Shown: positions 1-9,087 of the stretch, in pieces
Numbering within the stretch: position 1 is the stretch's first letter
Layout: each line of letters begins with the position of its first letter
Assembly (NCBI GenBank): GCA_905221385.1
Contig: CAJNCV010000001.1
Location: 186,001-250,000 of the forward strand
Origin: a bacterium
GTDB taxonomy: Bacteria; Bacillota; Bacilli; Lactobacillales; Streptococcaceae
DNA length: 64,000 nt
Reading direction: 5' to 3'
Made by a program: the position numbers and the translations under genes
Notes under the pieces: generated by a model
The model's input: the letters and a program-made list of their open reading frames with translations, nothing else
Database searches by the model: none
Told to the model about the DNA's origin: nothing

Positions 1-1155
1 ATTGAGCGGGCAGAGATTGTTTCGCGTGGCTGTCTCATTCAGAAAGAATATTATACGTATACCAAAAACTTTATTGAATACTATAGTCCTGTAGATGGTC
101 GGGCTCGTCTCTACCAACGGACTTGGCTCAATGAAGACGGTAGTGTGGCTTACGAAGAGATTATCGATGAAGTAGACGGTAAGCAAGAAACGCAAGTTTA
201 TCGTTTTCCAGATCAGGTCTTCTACTCCAAACAGGAGTTTGTTGCTCATTTCATGAGAAGCTTGAAGTTGACAGATAAGGATTTACTGATTCTAGACCGA
301 GAGACAGATATTGGCCAACCAATCTTCGCTAATAAGGGGGCTGCTAAACTAGCTGTCATCGTTCACGCAGACCACTTCAGTGAAAATCCCGCAGAAAAAG
401 AGTATATCTTATGGAATAATTACTACGAGTATCAATTTGAATACGCAGAAGAAGTGGACTACATCATCAACTCGACGGATGCTCAAACAGAGCTGCTGAA
501 AGAGCAGTTTGCTCAGTATACCGACATCAAACCGAAGAATATTTTAACTATTCCTGTGGGCAGCTTGGATAAGTTGCGTCGACCAGAAGGCCCACGGAAG
601 CCTTTTGGTTTGATGACAGCTTCTCGTTTGGCCAGTGAAAAGCATATCGATTGGCTGATTCACTCTGTAGTGAAGGCGCATGAGCAATTACCGGAAATCA
701 CCTTTGATATCTATGGCACGGGTGGTGAGGAAGCTATGCTGCGGAAGTTGATTGCGGATCTGCAAGCAGAAGAGTATATCCGTCTGATGGGGCATCATCA
801 TATGGCGGATATTTACAAAAATTATTCCGCTTATCTAGCGGCATCGACGAGTGAAGGTTTTGGGCTGACTTTGTTGGAAGCAGTAGGTTCTGGCCTGCCC
901 ATCATTGGCTTTGATGTTCGTTATGGCAATCCGACCTTTATCCGTGATGGAGAAAATGGCTATCTGATTCCCAAGGCTCGTCCAGATGATCTAGATGCCA
1001 TGACGACAGAGTACGCGGAAAAGATTGTTCAGCTATTAACTCAACATTCTCAGGAAGATTTGTCCCGTGTATCCTATGAGATAGCTGAGCCTTACCTTGA
1101 TGAGCATATTGCTCAGCGCTGGTCTGATCTGGTTCGATCGGCTCAGACCAACTAA
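1..1155 (+). CDS. gtfA: GtfA, accessory Sec glycosyltransferase (5' end missing)
   Basis: The frame is open from base 1, so this is the last 384 residues of a gene that starts outside the window; the family is about 500 residues. GtfA is the catalytic half of the GtfA-GtfB O-GlcNAc transferase that starts glycosylation of serine-rich repeat adhesins in the cytosol before export by SecA2-Asp. The visible part covers most of the GT-B fold, including the C-terminal nucleotide-sugar half (LMTASRLASEKHIDWL; then the acidic motif SEGFGLTLLEAVGSGLPII). gtfB follows after 30 bp, the usual order at the end of an accessory-Sec cluster. The adhesin itself is not in view. Family assignment is confident; the substrate is inferred. 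Confidence 0.93.
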   Translation: MERAEIVSRGCLIQKEYYTYTKNFIEYYSPVDGRARLYQRTWLNEDGSVAYEEIIDEVDGKQETQVYRFPDQVFYSKQEFVAHFMRSLKLTDKDLLILDRETDIGQPIFANKGAAKLAVIVHADHFSENPAEKEYILWNNYYEYQFEYAEEVDYIINSTDAQTELLKEQFAQYTDIKPKNILTIPVGSLDKLRRPEGPRKPFGLMTASRLASEKHIDWLIHSVVKAHEQLPEITFDIYGTGGEEAMLRKLIADLQAEEYIRLMGHHHMADIYKNYSAYLAASTSEGFGLTLLEAVGSGLPIIGFDVRYGNPTFIRDGENGYLIPKARPDDLDAMTTEYAEKIVQLLTQHSQEDLSRVSYEIAEPYLDEHIAQRWSDLVRSAQTN

Positions 1156-1185
1156 GTAAGATTCAGAAAGAAAGGCATAACCACT

Positions 1186-2514
1186 ATGATTTGTTTGTTT
1201 GACCGCTATGATCAAGCAAGTTTTGATTTGTTACGTTCATTAAAAGCAACAGGACTTGATTGTCCTGTTGTTGTTGTACAAGACGATGGCTATCTTTCAC
1301 CAGATGTCGAGTCTCCTTACAGTTATTTCACGGGAGATTTGGATACACCGGAAGGCCGTCCAATTTATTTTAATCTTGTCCCTAAACCGCACCTATGGGA
1401 GATTCGCTCCAGCAATGTAAATGGCGAAATCTTGGATATGGGCAAGAAGCGTGCGAATATTTTCTATCGCCAACCGACGCATGAAAGACGTGTTCGGGCT
1501 GTCGAATGGCTGGATACAGAGGGGCAGGTTCGAGCAGCAGATATCTACAATCGTAAAGGACGGCTTTTTGCACAAATAACCTACGACCAGACACAACGTC
1601 CGACCCATACTCGTTATTTTGACCAGAGCAATGTCGTGGTTATTATGGAGAATCATCTGACTGGAGATATTATCCTGACACTGGAGGGAAAGCGTCATAT
1701 CTTTAAATCCAAACAAGAATTTGTCATCTTTTATTTGCAATATCGTGGGTATGATACGGATCGGATTATTTATAATTCGCTAGCAACCCCCTTCTTGGTG
1801 GCCTATTCTCTTCCTCCTAAAAATGGTCGTGCAGAGGACGTTCTTTTCTGGCAAGAGCCTATCGGAGAAGAGTTACCAGGTAATATGGTAGCGGCTATGA
1901 AGCTGAATGATCGAAATGTTCGTATTGTTGTCCAAGACAAGCAGGTATATGAGAAAATTCAAAACTTGGTGGCTCCTGAAGAAAAAAGTTATTTCCACAA
2001 TCTTGGTTATATTTATGATTACCAACGCCTTAATAACATGAATCCGGAAGCTCTGATTTTGACCAATAGTGATCAGCTTGAGAAGATTGAAGAGCTTGTG
2101 ACCAAGTTACCAAATGTTCATTTTCATATTGGAGCGATTACAGAAATGTCCAGCCATCTAATGGAACTAAATCATTTCGTAAATGTTTCGCTCTATCCAA
2201 ATATTCGTCCGGGCAAGGTTGCAGAGCTTTTTGAGAGATGTGACTTGTATCTAGATATCAATATCAGCGATGAAATCCTCAATGCTTGTCGCACAGCTTT
2301 TGAGAACAACATGCTGATTCTCAGTTTTACAAATACTTGTCATAGTCGTCGATTTATTGCGGATGATCACATTTATTCGCCAGAAAATGTTTCAGGCATG
2401 GTGGACAAGATGCAAAGTGTCCTTGCCCACTCATCAGAGATGGAAGCAGCACTTGCTAGACAGAAACAGGCAGCCAACCAAGCTAGTTTGGAGCAATATA
2501 GAGCTATCTTTTAA
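1186..2514 (+). CDS. gtfB: GtfB, accessory Sec glycosylation co-factor/chaperone
   Basis: This 442-residue protein opens MICLFDRYDQASFDLLRSL, as is typical of streptococcal GtfB. GtfB is an inactive GT-B paralogue that binds the serine-rich adhesin and stimulates GtfA, giving the first GlcNAc on Ser/Thr. The N-terminal 200 residues form the add-on beta-sheet domain; the rest looks like a glycosyltransferase fold without a clear catalytic motif. A GAAAGG ribosome binding site precedes the ATG by about 9 bases. It is co-transcribed with gtfA and followed by a strong terminator at 2552, so the locus ends here; no asp4 or asp5 genes follow. Confidence 0.92.
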   Translation: MICLFDRYDQASFDLLRSLKATGLDCPVVVVQDDGYLSPDVESPYSYFTGDLDTPEGRPIYFNLVPKPHLWEIRSSNVNGEILDMGKKRANIFYRQPTHERRVRAVEWLDTEGQVRAADIYNRKGRLFAQITYDQTQRPTHTRYFDQSNVVVIMENHLTGDIILTLEGKRHIFKSKQEFVIFYLQYRGYDTDRIIYNSLATPFLVAYSLPPKNGRAEDVLFWQEPIGEELPGNMVAAMKLNDRNVRIVVQDKQVYEKIQNLVAPEEKSYFHNLGYIYDYQRLNNMNPEALILTNSDQLEKIEELVTKLPNVHFHIGAITEMSSHLMELNHFVNVSLYPNIRPGKVAELFERCDLYLDINISDEILNACRTAFENNMLILSFTNTCHSRRFIADDHIYSPENVSGMVDKMQSVLAHSSEMEAALARQKQAANQASLEQYRAIF

Positions 2515-2551
2515 TTGTAAGATACCTTATATTAGGTGAAAAATGGATTTT

Positions 2552-2579
2552 AGAGAGGATGATGAGTCCTCTCTTTTTT
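2552..2579 (+). terminator. Rho-independent terminator after gtfB
   Basis: A perfect 8-bp stem AGAGAGGA / TCCTCTCT (2552-2559 with 2567-2574) with a 7-base loop runs into a T run. It ends the glycosylation transcript. Confidence 0.85.
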
Positions 2580-2662
2580 GTGTGAAGAAACGAGAAGAGT
2601 TTTTAGGATTATTTTATTTGAAAGTCTTCATAAATGGACGAGGAAGCAGCTGTTATTCTTTT

Positions 2663-2712
2663 GGGGACAGACAAAAATTCCCCGCACGGCCACTAGGAAA
2701 TAATTTCCTAGT
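2663..2712. repeat. Two small palindromes in the gap between gtfB and DUF3397
   Basis: GGGGA...TCCCC (2663-2683) and ACTAGGAAA-taa-TTTCCTAGT (2692-2712) lie in 170 bp of otherwise featureless DNA. Neither is followed by a good T run on either strand, so they are not clear terminators. They could be the remnant of a small mobile repeat. I see no coding signal here. Confidence 0.4.
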
Positions 2713-2748
2713 AGCTATACGAGGAGTAGGATGATGAGATTTGAGAAA

Positions 2749-3108
2749 TCATGTTAGCAAGATTAACTCTATAATCATAGCGATATAGAGAACTAAGGTT
2801 AGGAGAAAACCGGCTCTCCAGAAGAATTTGATGAATTTGGGGTAATAAAAACTTCGTTTTTTGACAAGGAAAAAGATTACAAGGAGGATTGCGAGGAGAG
2901 AAAGTGCGACTCCAAGTCGTGGTAGAAAGTTGTGGGTAAAGGCTTTAGCAGTGATAAGATAATACTCAAATACCAAAAGTGGAAAAGCTAAATCCGCGAA
3001 ATTAAATCCTATTTTCCTAAGTCCGAAAAGCTTGGTGACAATTAAGCAAACCATCAAGGTTAATATCAATAATAAAATAGCTGCTATTTTCATTAAAATC
3101 ATACCCAT
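2749..3108 (-). CDS. DUF3397 family small membrane protein
   Basis: This is a 119-residue, strongly hydrophobic protein with about four predicted membrane helices (MKIAAILLLILTLMVCLIVT at the start, LLTLVLYIAMIIELILL at the end). It matches the DUF3397 family of Firmicutes membrane proteins, whose function is unknown. Possible starts are the first ATG (3108) or the third (3093, MKIAAIL); neither has a Shine-Dalgarno, and a TATGAT/TACAAT-like -10 lies directly upstream, so the start is uncertain. It is divergent from mnmL. Confidence 0.72.
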   Translation of the reverse strand: MGMILMKIAAILLLILTLMVCLIVTKLFGLRKIGFNFADLAFPLLVFEYYLITAKAFTHNFLPRLGVALSLLAILLVIFFLVKKRSFYYPKFIKFFWRAGFLLTLVLYIAMIIELILLT

Positions 3109-3172
3109 ATTGTATCATAAAAAAACGCTAAAGGAAATGAGAAACAAGGGAATTTGTAGGAAAGTCAGGCTT

Positions 3173-3201
3173 TTGAGATTGTGGGTGTTTTTTGTTATAA
3201 T
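3173..3201 (+). promoter_or_regulatory. Promoter of mnmL, start point at the ATG
   Basis: TTGAGA (3173-3178), 17-bp spacer, TATAAT (3196-3201). The expected start point is about 3208, one base before the ATG at 3209. The earlier in-frame ATG at 3200 overlaps the -10 box and cannot be in the transcript. The mRNA would be leaderless or nearly so. Confidence 0.75.
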
Positions 3202-3208
3202 GAAAGTT

Positions 3209-4156
3209 ATGAAATCTTATAATACCTTGAATGATTATTACCGAAAACTTTTTGGAGAAAAGACTTTTAAAGTTCCTATTGATGCGGGATTTGACTGTCC
3301 AAATCGGGATGGAACTGTAGCCCATGGTGGTTGTACTTTTTGTACAGTTTCAGGTTCTGGAGATGCCATCGTAGCACCAGATGCCCCTATCCGTGAGCAA
3401 TTTTATAAGGAAATTGACTTTATGCACCGCAAGTGGCCAGATGTTAAAAAGTATCTGGTTTATTTTCAAAACTTTACCAACACCCATGAAAAAGTGGAAG
3501 TAATTCGGGAACGTTACGAGCAGGCTATCAACGAGCCAGGTGTAGTAGGGATTAATATCGGAACACGGCCAGACTGTTTACCCGATGAAACCATCGAATA
3601 TTTGGCTGAGCTATCGGAACGCATGCATGTGACGGTAGAATTGGGCTTACAGACTACTTTTGAAGCAACATCTGACTTGATTAACCGTGCCCATTCTTAT
3701 GAATTGTATGTTGAGACGGTTAAGCGTTTGAGAAAATATCCTAAAATTGAGATTGTTTCCCATCTGATCAACGGTCTGCCTGGTGAAACCCATGAGATGA
3801 TGATTGAAAATGTCCGTCGCTGTGTTACGGATAATGATATTCAAGGAATTAAACTGCACTTGCTTCACCTCATGACCAATACACGGATGCAGCGAGATTA
3901 CCACGAAGGACGCTTGCAACTGATGAGTCAGGATGAGTATGTCAAGGTTATCTGTGATCAGTTGGAAATCATTCCCAAGCATATCGTCATCCATCGGATT
4001 ACAGGAGATGCACCTAGAGATATGCTGATTGGTCCCATGTGGAGCCTCAATAAATGGGAAGTGCTAAATGCTATTGAAACTGAAATGCGACGTCGTGGAA
4101 GTGTGCAAGGATGCAAGGCTGTAAAACAGGAGTTTAAAAATGAAAAGACCACTTGA
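3209..4156 (+). CDS. mnmL: MnmL (YtqA), radical SAM tRNA wobble-uridine enzyme
   Basis: A 315-residue radical SAM protein of the TIGR01212/YtqA family. Cys30, Cys42 and Cys45 (GFDCPNRDGT then GGCTFC) make the cluster motif. In Bacillus subtilis, YtqA (MnmL) has been implicated in converting the cmnm5 group of tRNA wobble uridine to nm5, which MnmM (YtqB) then methylates. The next gene here is the YtqB homologue and overlaps by 17 bp, which supports the same pathway. I chose ATG 3209 (MKSYNTLNDYY) because the upstream in-frame ATG at 3200 lies inside the -10 box. The assignment rests on family and neighbour, not on activity. Confidence 0.85.
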   Translation: MKSYNTLNDYYRKLFGEKTFKVPIDAGFDCPNRDGTVAHGGCTFCTVSGSGDAIVAPDAPIREQFYKEIDFMHRKWPDVKKYLVYFQNFTNTHEKVEVIRERYEQAINEPGVVGINIGTRPDCLPDETIEYLAELSERMHVTVELGLQTTFEATSDLINRAHSYELYVETVKRLRKYPKIEIVSHLINGLPGETHEMMIENVRRCVTDNDIQGIKLHLLHLMTNTRMQRDYHEGRLQLMSQDEYVKVICDQLEIIPKHIVIHRITGDAPRDMLIGPMWSLNKWEVLNAIETEMRRRGSVQGCKAVKQEFKNEKTT

Positions 4157-4697
4157 GATGGCACATGATTTTTTGGCGGAAGTTGTGACAAAAGAGGATA
4201 TCGTAGTGGATGCGACCATGGGCAATGGTCACGATACGCTTTTTTTAGCCAAGCTAGCCAAGCAAGTCTATGCCTTTGATATCCAGGAGCAGGCTTTGGA
4301 GAAAACCCAAGAGCGTTTAAATGAGGCAGGTTTAGAGAATGTTCAGTTAATCTTGCAAGGTCATGAGACACTTGATCAATTTGTGACAGAAGCTAAGGCA
4401 GGGATTTTTAATCTGGGTTATTTACCTTCTGCTGACAAGTCTGTCATCACACAACCTCAGACTACCATTGAAGCCTTAGAGAAACTTTGTCATTTGCTTG
4501 TCAAAGGAGGACGGATTGCCATTATGATCTACTATGGTCATGAAGGAGGAGATACCGAGAGGGATGCTGTATTGGATTTTGTTAGCCAGTTGAACCAACA
4601 AGAGTATACAGCTGCCATTTATCGAACTCTCAACCAAGTTAACAATCCACCGTTTTTAGTTATGATTGAAAAATTAGAAAGGTATAGACATGGATAA
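4140..4697 (+). CDS. mnmM: MnmM (YtqB), tRNA 5-aminomethyl-2-thiouridine methyltransferase
   Basis: A 185-residue class I SAM methyltransferase of the rRNA_methylase/YtqB family. The SAM-binding loop DATMGNGHDT is at about residues 24-33, and the acidic residue of motif II follows in YAFDIQ. A GYLPSADKSV segment is typical of the family. The B. subtilis homologue (MnmM) methylates nm5(s2)U to mnm5(s2)U at tRNA position 34. The start overlaps the end of mnmL by 17 bp, implying translational coupling, and the next small gene overlaps its end by 8 bp. Confidence 0.86.
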   Translation: MKRPLEMAHDFLAEVVTKEDIVVDATMGNGHDTLFLAKLAKQVYAFDIQEQALEKTQERLNEAGLENVQLILQGHETLDQFVTEAKAGIFNLGYLPSADKSVITQPQTTIEALEKLCHLLVKGGRIAIMIYYGHEGGDTERDAVLDFVSQLNQQEYTAAIYRTLNQVNNPPFLVMIEKLERYRHG

Positions 4698-4944
4698 ACA
4701 ATACCTTCGTGAGAAGCTAGAAGCTATGCGCCAAAATTTTGTCGAGTCAACGCATCACGAGCGAGCAGTCGGGGTGCTTGACGAAGCACATATGAGCAAA
4801 AAAATGCTTAAAATTAAGAAAAAATTAGTGGCTCTTGAAATGGAACGATGCCAGAAAAAAATTGAGCACAAAGACTGTTCTAAGATTGATCAGAAAATCC
4901 AAGAGCAAAAGGAGATTTTTGAATCTTGTTGTAAAAAAGATTAA
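4690..4944 (+). CDS. Small conserved hypothetical protein in the mnmLM operon
   Basis: An 84-residue, highly charged protein, probably helical throughout (MRQNFVESTHHERAVGVLDE, then KKMLKIKKKLVALEMERCQK). Cysteines cluster at the C-terminus (ERCQKK, DCSKID, ESCCKKD), which could bind a metal or be redox active. I do not recognise a family. It overlaps mnmM by 8 bp and has a GAAAGG ribosome binding site about 9 bases upstream of the ATG, so it is a translated member of the operon. A link to tRNA modification is only guilt by association. Confidence 0.7.
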   Translation: MDKQYLREKLEAMRQNFVESTHHERAVGVLDEAHMSKKMLKIKKKLVALEMERCQKKIEHKDCSKIDQKIQEQKEIFESCCKKD

Positions 4945-4955
4945 GGAGGAATTGT

Positions 4956-7010
4956 ATGGAATTACTCATTTACTTGATTCTATTTTTATTTGTCTTAATC
5001 GTTTCAACTACGACCAATAAACTTCTCCCTTTTTTGCCCCTTCCTCTTGTACAAATCCTTTTGGGGATTGGGATTGGCTTATTTGTTCCTGATGCGGATT
5101 TTCATCTCAATACAGAGCTGTTTCTGGCCATGGTTATTGGTCCTTTACTTTTCCGGGAGGCAGAAGAAGCGGATATCACGTCCATTTTGAAGCATTGGCG
5201 GATTGTTGTCTTTCTGATTTTTCCTGTGATTTTTATCTCGACCTTAAGTTTAGGAGGTATGGCTCATTTCCTTTGGATGACTCTTCCTTTGGCTGCCTGC
5301 TTAGCAGTTGGAGCGGCACTTGGGCCAACAGATTTGGTTGCCTTTGCATCTCTTTCTGAACGTTTTCGTTTTCCCAAACGGGTTTCTAATATTCTAAAAG
5401 GAGAAGGTCTTTTAAATGACGCTTCTGGTTTGGTAGCCTTTCAGATGGCTCTTGTTGCTTGGACAACAGGAACTTTTTCTATTGGTCAGGCTGGAAAATC
5501 CTTGGTTCTCTCTATTCTGGGTGGCTTTATAGTTGGTTTTGTAACGGCTATGGTCAATCGTTTCTTGCATAGTTTTTTACTGAGTGTGCGAGCGATAGAT
5601 ATAGCCAGTGAACTATTGCTAGAGCTAAGTTTGCCACTCATGACCTTTTTTATCGCAGAAGAGTTTCATGTTTCAGGGATTATCGCTGTAGTGGTTGCAG
5701 GTATTTTGAAGGTCAGCCGCTTTAAGAAAATTACGCTCCTTGAGGCTCAAGTAGACACCGTGACGGAGACCGTCTGGCACACAGTGACCTTTATGCTAAA
5801 CGGATCAGTCTTTGTTCTCTTGGGAATGGAGTTAGAGTTGATTGCAGAGCCGATTCTGTCTAATTCTCTCTACAATCTCTTTCTTTTACTGCTTTCAGTT
5901 GTCGTGCTGACCTTCTTGCTTTTTGCGATCCGCTTTGTCATGATTGCTGGTTTTTACTTTGTGAGAACGCGTCGACTTAAGAAAAAAATTCATAAGTACA
6001 TGAAAGATATGCTTCTTTTAACCTTCTCTGGTGTTAAAGGGACAGTATCTATCGCGACCATTCTCCTCATACCAAGTCATTTGGAGCAGGAATATCCTCT
6101 GTTGCTCTTCCTAGTAGCAGGCGTTACACTATTGAGCTTTTTAACGGGTTTACTAGTTCTCCCTCACTTATCTGAGGAACAAGAGGAAAGTAAGGATCAT
6201 TTGATGCATATTGCGATTCTGAATGATGTAGCTGCAGAATTAGAAAAAGAACTGGACCATCACAAGAACAAACTTCCTCTTTATGCAGCTATTGATAATT
6301 ATCATGGTCGGATTGAAAACCTCATCCTTAGTCTGGAAAATAAGAGAGTCCAAGAGGACTGGGAGTCCCTCAAGCTTCTTATCTTGAGTATTGAGAGTGA
6401 TGGTTTGGAGCAAGCCTACGAAGAAAATAGAATCAGTGAGCGTGGCTATCGAGTTTACCAACGTTACCTAAAAAATATAGAGCAGAGTGTCAATCGGAAT
6501 TTCGCTTCTAGAGTGACTTATTATTTCCTAGTTTCCTTACGGATACTGCGCTTTCTACTCCATGAAATGTTTACCTTTGGCAAAACTTTCCGTAGTTGGA
6601 TGAATGAAGAATCTCGTAAACTACTAGCAGTTGACTATGATCAGATTTCGGAGTTGTATTTGGAAAATACAGAGCTGATTATCGAGAGTTTGGAAAACCT
6701 CAAAGGGGTTTACAAGAGTTCTCTGATTAGCTTTATGCAAGAGTCTCGTCTACGCGAGACGGCCATTATCGGAAGTGGTGCCTTTGTCGAACGTGTTATC
6801 AATCGCATCAAGCCAAATAATATCGATGAAATGCTACGAGGCTACTATCTCGAACGTAAGGCAATCTTTGAATACGAAGAAGCTAAACTGATAACAGCCA
6901 AGTATGCCAAAAAACTACGCCAAAATGTGAATAATTTAGAGAATTATTCTCTGAAAGAGGCCGCAAATACTTTACCTTATGATATGCTAGATTTAATCAG
7001 AAGAACTTAG
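4956..7010 (+). CDS. CPA1-family Na+/H+ antiporter
   Basis: A 684-residue membrane protein preceded by a perfect AAGGAGG. Residues 1-410 hold about 12 membrane helices of the CPA1 (NhaP/NHE) fold, including LGPTDLVAF and GEGLLNDASGLVAF, where the paired acidic residue typical of the ion site (NDASG) is seen. A soluble, charged C-terminal region of about 270 residues follows (helical, LEKELDHHKNKLPLY onward), as in NhaP-like exchangers with a regulatory tail. It probably exchanges Na+ or K+ for H+ at the cell membrane. It starts 11 bp after the small upstream gene. Confidence 0.88.
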   Translation: MELLIYLILFLFVLIVSTTTNKLLPFLPLPLVQILLGIGIGLFVPDADFHLNTELFLAMVIGPLLFREAEEADITSILKHWRIVVFLIFPVIFISTLSLGGMAHFLWMTLPLAACLAVGAALGPTDLVAFASLSERFRFPKRVSNILKGEGLLNDASGLVAFQMALVAWTTGTFSIGQAGKSLVLSILGGFIVGFVTAMVNRFLHSFLLSVRAIDIASELLLELSLPLMTFFIAEEFHVSGIIAVVVAGILKVSRFKKITLLEAQVDTVTETVWHTVTFMLNGSVFVLLGMELELIAEPILSNSLYNLFLLLLSVVVLTFLLFAIRFVMIAGFYFVRTRRLKKKIHKYMKDMLLLTFSGVKGTVSIATILLIPSHLEQEYPLLLFLVAGVTLLSFLTGLLVLPHLSEEQEESKDHLMHIAILNDVAAELEKELDHHKNKLPLYAAIDNYHGRIENLILSLENKRVQEDWESLKLLILSIESDGLEQAYEENRISERGYRVYQRYLKNIEQSVNRNFASRVTYYFLVSLRILRFLLHEMFTFGKTFRSWMNEESRKLLAVDYDQISELYLENTELIIESLENLKGVYKSSLISFMQESRLRETAIIGSGAFVERVINRIKPNNIDEMLRGYYLERKAIFEYEEAKLITAKYAKKLRQNVNNLENYSLKEAANTLPYDMLDLIRRT

Positions 7011-7039
7011 ATGATGAAGAAAATGACGGAGGATGGAAC

Positions 7040-7900
7040 ATGAAAAAGTGGTGGAAAGAGCTGATGGACAGGCCCTTATTGAAAGCTTTTTTGCATTATT
7101 ATCAAGCATCTGATAGTGAGTTGACCAGTGTTGCGGTTGCCTACTATTGGTTGATTTCAATCTTTCCTTTGCTAATGATAATGGTCAATATTTTGCCTTA
7201 TTTTCAGATTCCGGTCTCAAATTTCTTACTTACAATTAAGGAATTTTTGCCTGATACAGTGTATGATGTGGTCGCTAAGATTGTCCGAGAAGTTCTGACT
7301 CAACCATCGACTGGTTTGCTGAGTTTTGCTGTCTTGTCAGCCCTATGGACCTTTTCAAAATCAATAGATTTCCTTCAAAAAGCCTTTAATAAAGCCTATG
7401 GGGTGACCAAAAGTCGAGGAATTATCTCCCATCAGTTGATGAGTTTGCTTGTTAGCCTCGGCTTGCAGATTCTTTTTGCCTTGGCCTTGTTTTTGAGTAT
7501 GTTTGGTCGTATGTTGCTCAACCTCCTCAAAACTTACTGGCAATCAGACAGTCCGCTATTTTCCTACCTGCAAGATTTTACAGGCCCTCTGGTCTATGCC
7601 TTGATCTTTGCCATTCTGGTTATGATCTATTACTTCCTTCCAAAAGTAAAAGCACCACGAATCCGCTATGTTTTACCAGGAAGTGTCTTTGTCTTGCTAA
7701 CTCTTATCTTTTTATTGAATATCTTTTCTGCTTATTTTAATAACTATGTCAATCACCTAGTGGACGTTCGCTTTTTCAGTTCCATTATCGTGGTAGTCAT
7801 GATGTTCTGGTTTATTCTCATTGCTAAGATTTTGATTATCGGAGCAGTTATCAATGCCAGTGTACAGAGCTTGAAAGATCCAAAGTTTGGTATGGAATAA
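7040..7900 (+). CDS. YihY/BrkB family membrane protein
   Basis: A 286-residue protein with six predicted membrane helices and the family hallmarks near the N-terminus (ELTSVAVAYYWLISIFPLLM) and SALWTFSKSIDFLQKAFNKAYG. The YihY family was once annotated as ribonuclease BN, but that was a mis-assignment; the role is unknown, possibly transport. GGAGG lies 7 bases before the ATG. It is 29 bp downstream of the antiporter and probably in its operon; a shared terminator follows. Confidence 0.85.
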   Translation: MKKWWKELMDRPLLKAFLHYYQASDSELTSVAVAYYWLISIFPLLMIMVNILPYFQIPVSNFLLTIKEFLPDTVYDVVAKIVREVLTQPSTGLLSFAVLSALWTFSKSIDFLQKAFNKAYGVTKSRGIISHQLMSLLVSLGLQILFALALFLSMFGRMLLNLLKTYWQSDSPLFSYLQDFTGPLVYALIFAILVMIYYFLPKVKAPRIRYVLPGSVFVLLTLIFLLNIFSAYFNNYVNHLVDVRFFSSIIVVVMMFWFILIAKILIIGAVINASVQSLKDPKFGME

Positions 7901-7905
7901 TTAGA

Positions 7906-7939
7906 AAAATCCCTATTAGGTTTCCTAATAGGGATTTTC
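7906..7939. terminator. Bidirectional terminator between YihY gene and queA
   Basis: A 15-bp perfect stem (AAAATCCCTATTAGG with its complement, 3-base loop) is flanked by A and T runs on both sides. It serves the converging yihY-like and queA transcripts. Confidence 0.88.
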
Positions 7940-8968
7940 TTAATAGATAAACATGGCATCACCGAAACTAAAGAAACGGTAGCGTTCTTGAATAGCGTGC
8001 TGGTAAGCATCTAGGACTAGGTCACGGCCTGCAAAGGCAGAAACTAGCATGACGAGGGTTGATTTTGGCAGATGGAAGTTGGTTGAGAAGGCATCCACGA
8101 CCTTCCATTCATAACCTGGTTTGATAAAGATATTGGTCCAGCCAGAATCTGCTTGGATTTGCCCATCAAACTTGGAACCGATAGTTTCCAGTGTGCGGAT
8201 AGAAGTGGTTCCAACAGCGATGACACGACCACCATTTTCCTTAACAGAGCGAAGGGTGGCAGCTGCTTCCTCAGAAAGTTGGTAGAATTCGGAGTGCATT
8301 TCGTGTTCGTCCAGATTGTCCACAGAAACAGGTCTAAAAGTCCCTAAACCAACGTGGAGAGTCAAATAAACCAAATGGACACCCTTGGCTTGGATTTCTG
8401 CTAGCAGTTCTTTGGTGAAGTGGAGGCCAGCAGTCGGTGCTGCAGCAGAGCCACTTTCCTTAGCGTAGACGGTTTGATAACGCTCACGGTCATCTAGTTT
8501 TTCGTGGATGTAGGGTGGGAGTGGCATTTCACCGAGACTTTCCAAAACTTCTAGGAAAATTCCTTGGTATTCAAAGCGGACAATGCGGCCGCCGTGGGTC
8601 AATTCCTCCGTGACGACAGCGCTGAGGCGACCATCACCAAAGTTGACACGAGTGCCAACCTTGAGGCGTTTGGCAGGTTTAGCTAGAACCTCCCATTCAT
8701 CACCACTAGTATTTTTGAGTAGGAGAAGTTCCACATGGCCTCCTGTCTCTTCTTTTTGGCCATAGAGGCGGGCAGGAAGAACGCGGGTGTCATTCATAAC
8801 GAGTGCATCTCCAGGTTCCAGCATATCAATAATGGAGTGGAAGTATTTATCCTGCATTTCTCCCGTTTCCCGGTTTACGATGAGAAGCTTGGAGGCATCT
8901 CGTTTTTCAAGTGGCGTTTGGGCAATCAATTCCTCTGGTAAGTGGAAATCAAAATCAGCTGTATTCAT
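7940..8968 (-). CDS. queA: QueA, tRNA preQ1 ribosyltransferase-isomerase
   Basis: A 342-residue protein, full length for QueA, which transfers and isomerises the ribosyl part of SAM onto preQ1 in tRNA to give epoxyqueuosine. Family signatures are [20 protein letters not shown] at the start, the central [10 protein letters not shown] motif, and GTTSIRTLE. It stands alone on the minus strand, with an extended -10 (TGTTATAAT, rc of 9004-9012) upstream of the ATG. No other queuosine gene is in the window. Confidence 0.97.
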   Translation of the reverse strand: MNTADFDFHLPEELIAQTPLEKRDASKLLIVNRETGEMQDKYFHSIIDMLEPGDALVMNDTRVLPARLYGQKEETGGHVELLLLKNTSGDEWEVLAKPAKRLKVGTRVNFGDGRLSAVVTEELTHGGRIVRFEYQGIFLEVLESLGEMPLPPYIHEKLDDRERYQTVYAKESGSAAAPTAGLHFTKELLAEIQAKGVHLVYLTLHVGLGTFRPVSVDNLDEHEMHSEFYQLSEEAAATLRSVKENGGRVIAVGTTSIRTLETIGSKFDGQIQADSGWTNIFIKPGYEWKVVDAFSTNFHLPKSTLVMLVSAFAGRDLVLDAYQHAIQERYRFFSFGDAMFIY

Positions 8969-9003
8969 TTTTTCATCATTCTTTCTAAGTTCTAATCTTA
9001 TCC

Positions 9004-9012
9004 ATTATAACA
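9004..9012 (-). promoter_or_regulatory. Extended -10 promoter of queA
   Basis: On the minus strand TGTTATAAT lies about 36-44 bp upstream of the queA ATG; no convincing -35 is seen, as expected for a TGn extended -10. Confidence 0.65.
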
Positions 9013-9044
9013 CGTTTCAAGTTTAGACGCTCTTTTTTAGAAAT

Positions 9045-9087
9045 TAAATCGTTTTCACTTGACAAAAATTGGTCTATACCATATAAT
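9045..9087 (+). promoter_or_regulatory. nagB promoter with NagR-type operator and cre-like site
   Basis: TTGACA (9059-9064), 17 bp, TATAAT (9082-9087). The spacer is occupied by TGGTCTATACCA (9070-9081), a near-palindrome resembling the GntR-family NagR/dre operators of GlcNAc genes; a repressor there would block RNA polymerase. On the minus strand TGAAAACGATTTA (9045-9057) resembles a CcpA cre site just upstream of the -35. Regulator identities are inferred from motif and gene function. Confidence 0.7.

Noticed and set aside
2543..2734. 63-codon frame after gtfB
   Set aside because: It spans the gtfB terminator and two palindromes, with no ribosome binding site.
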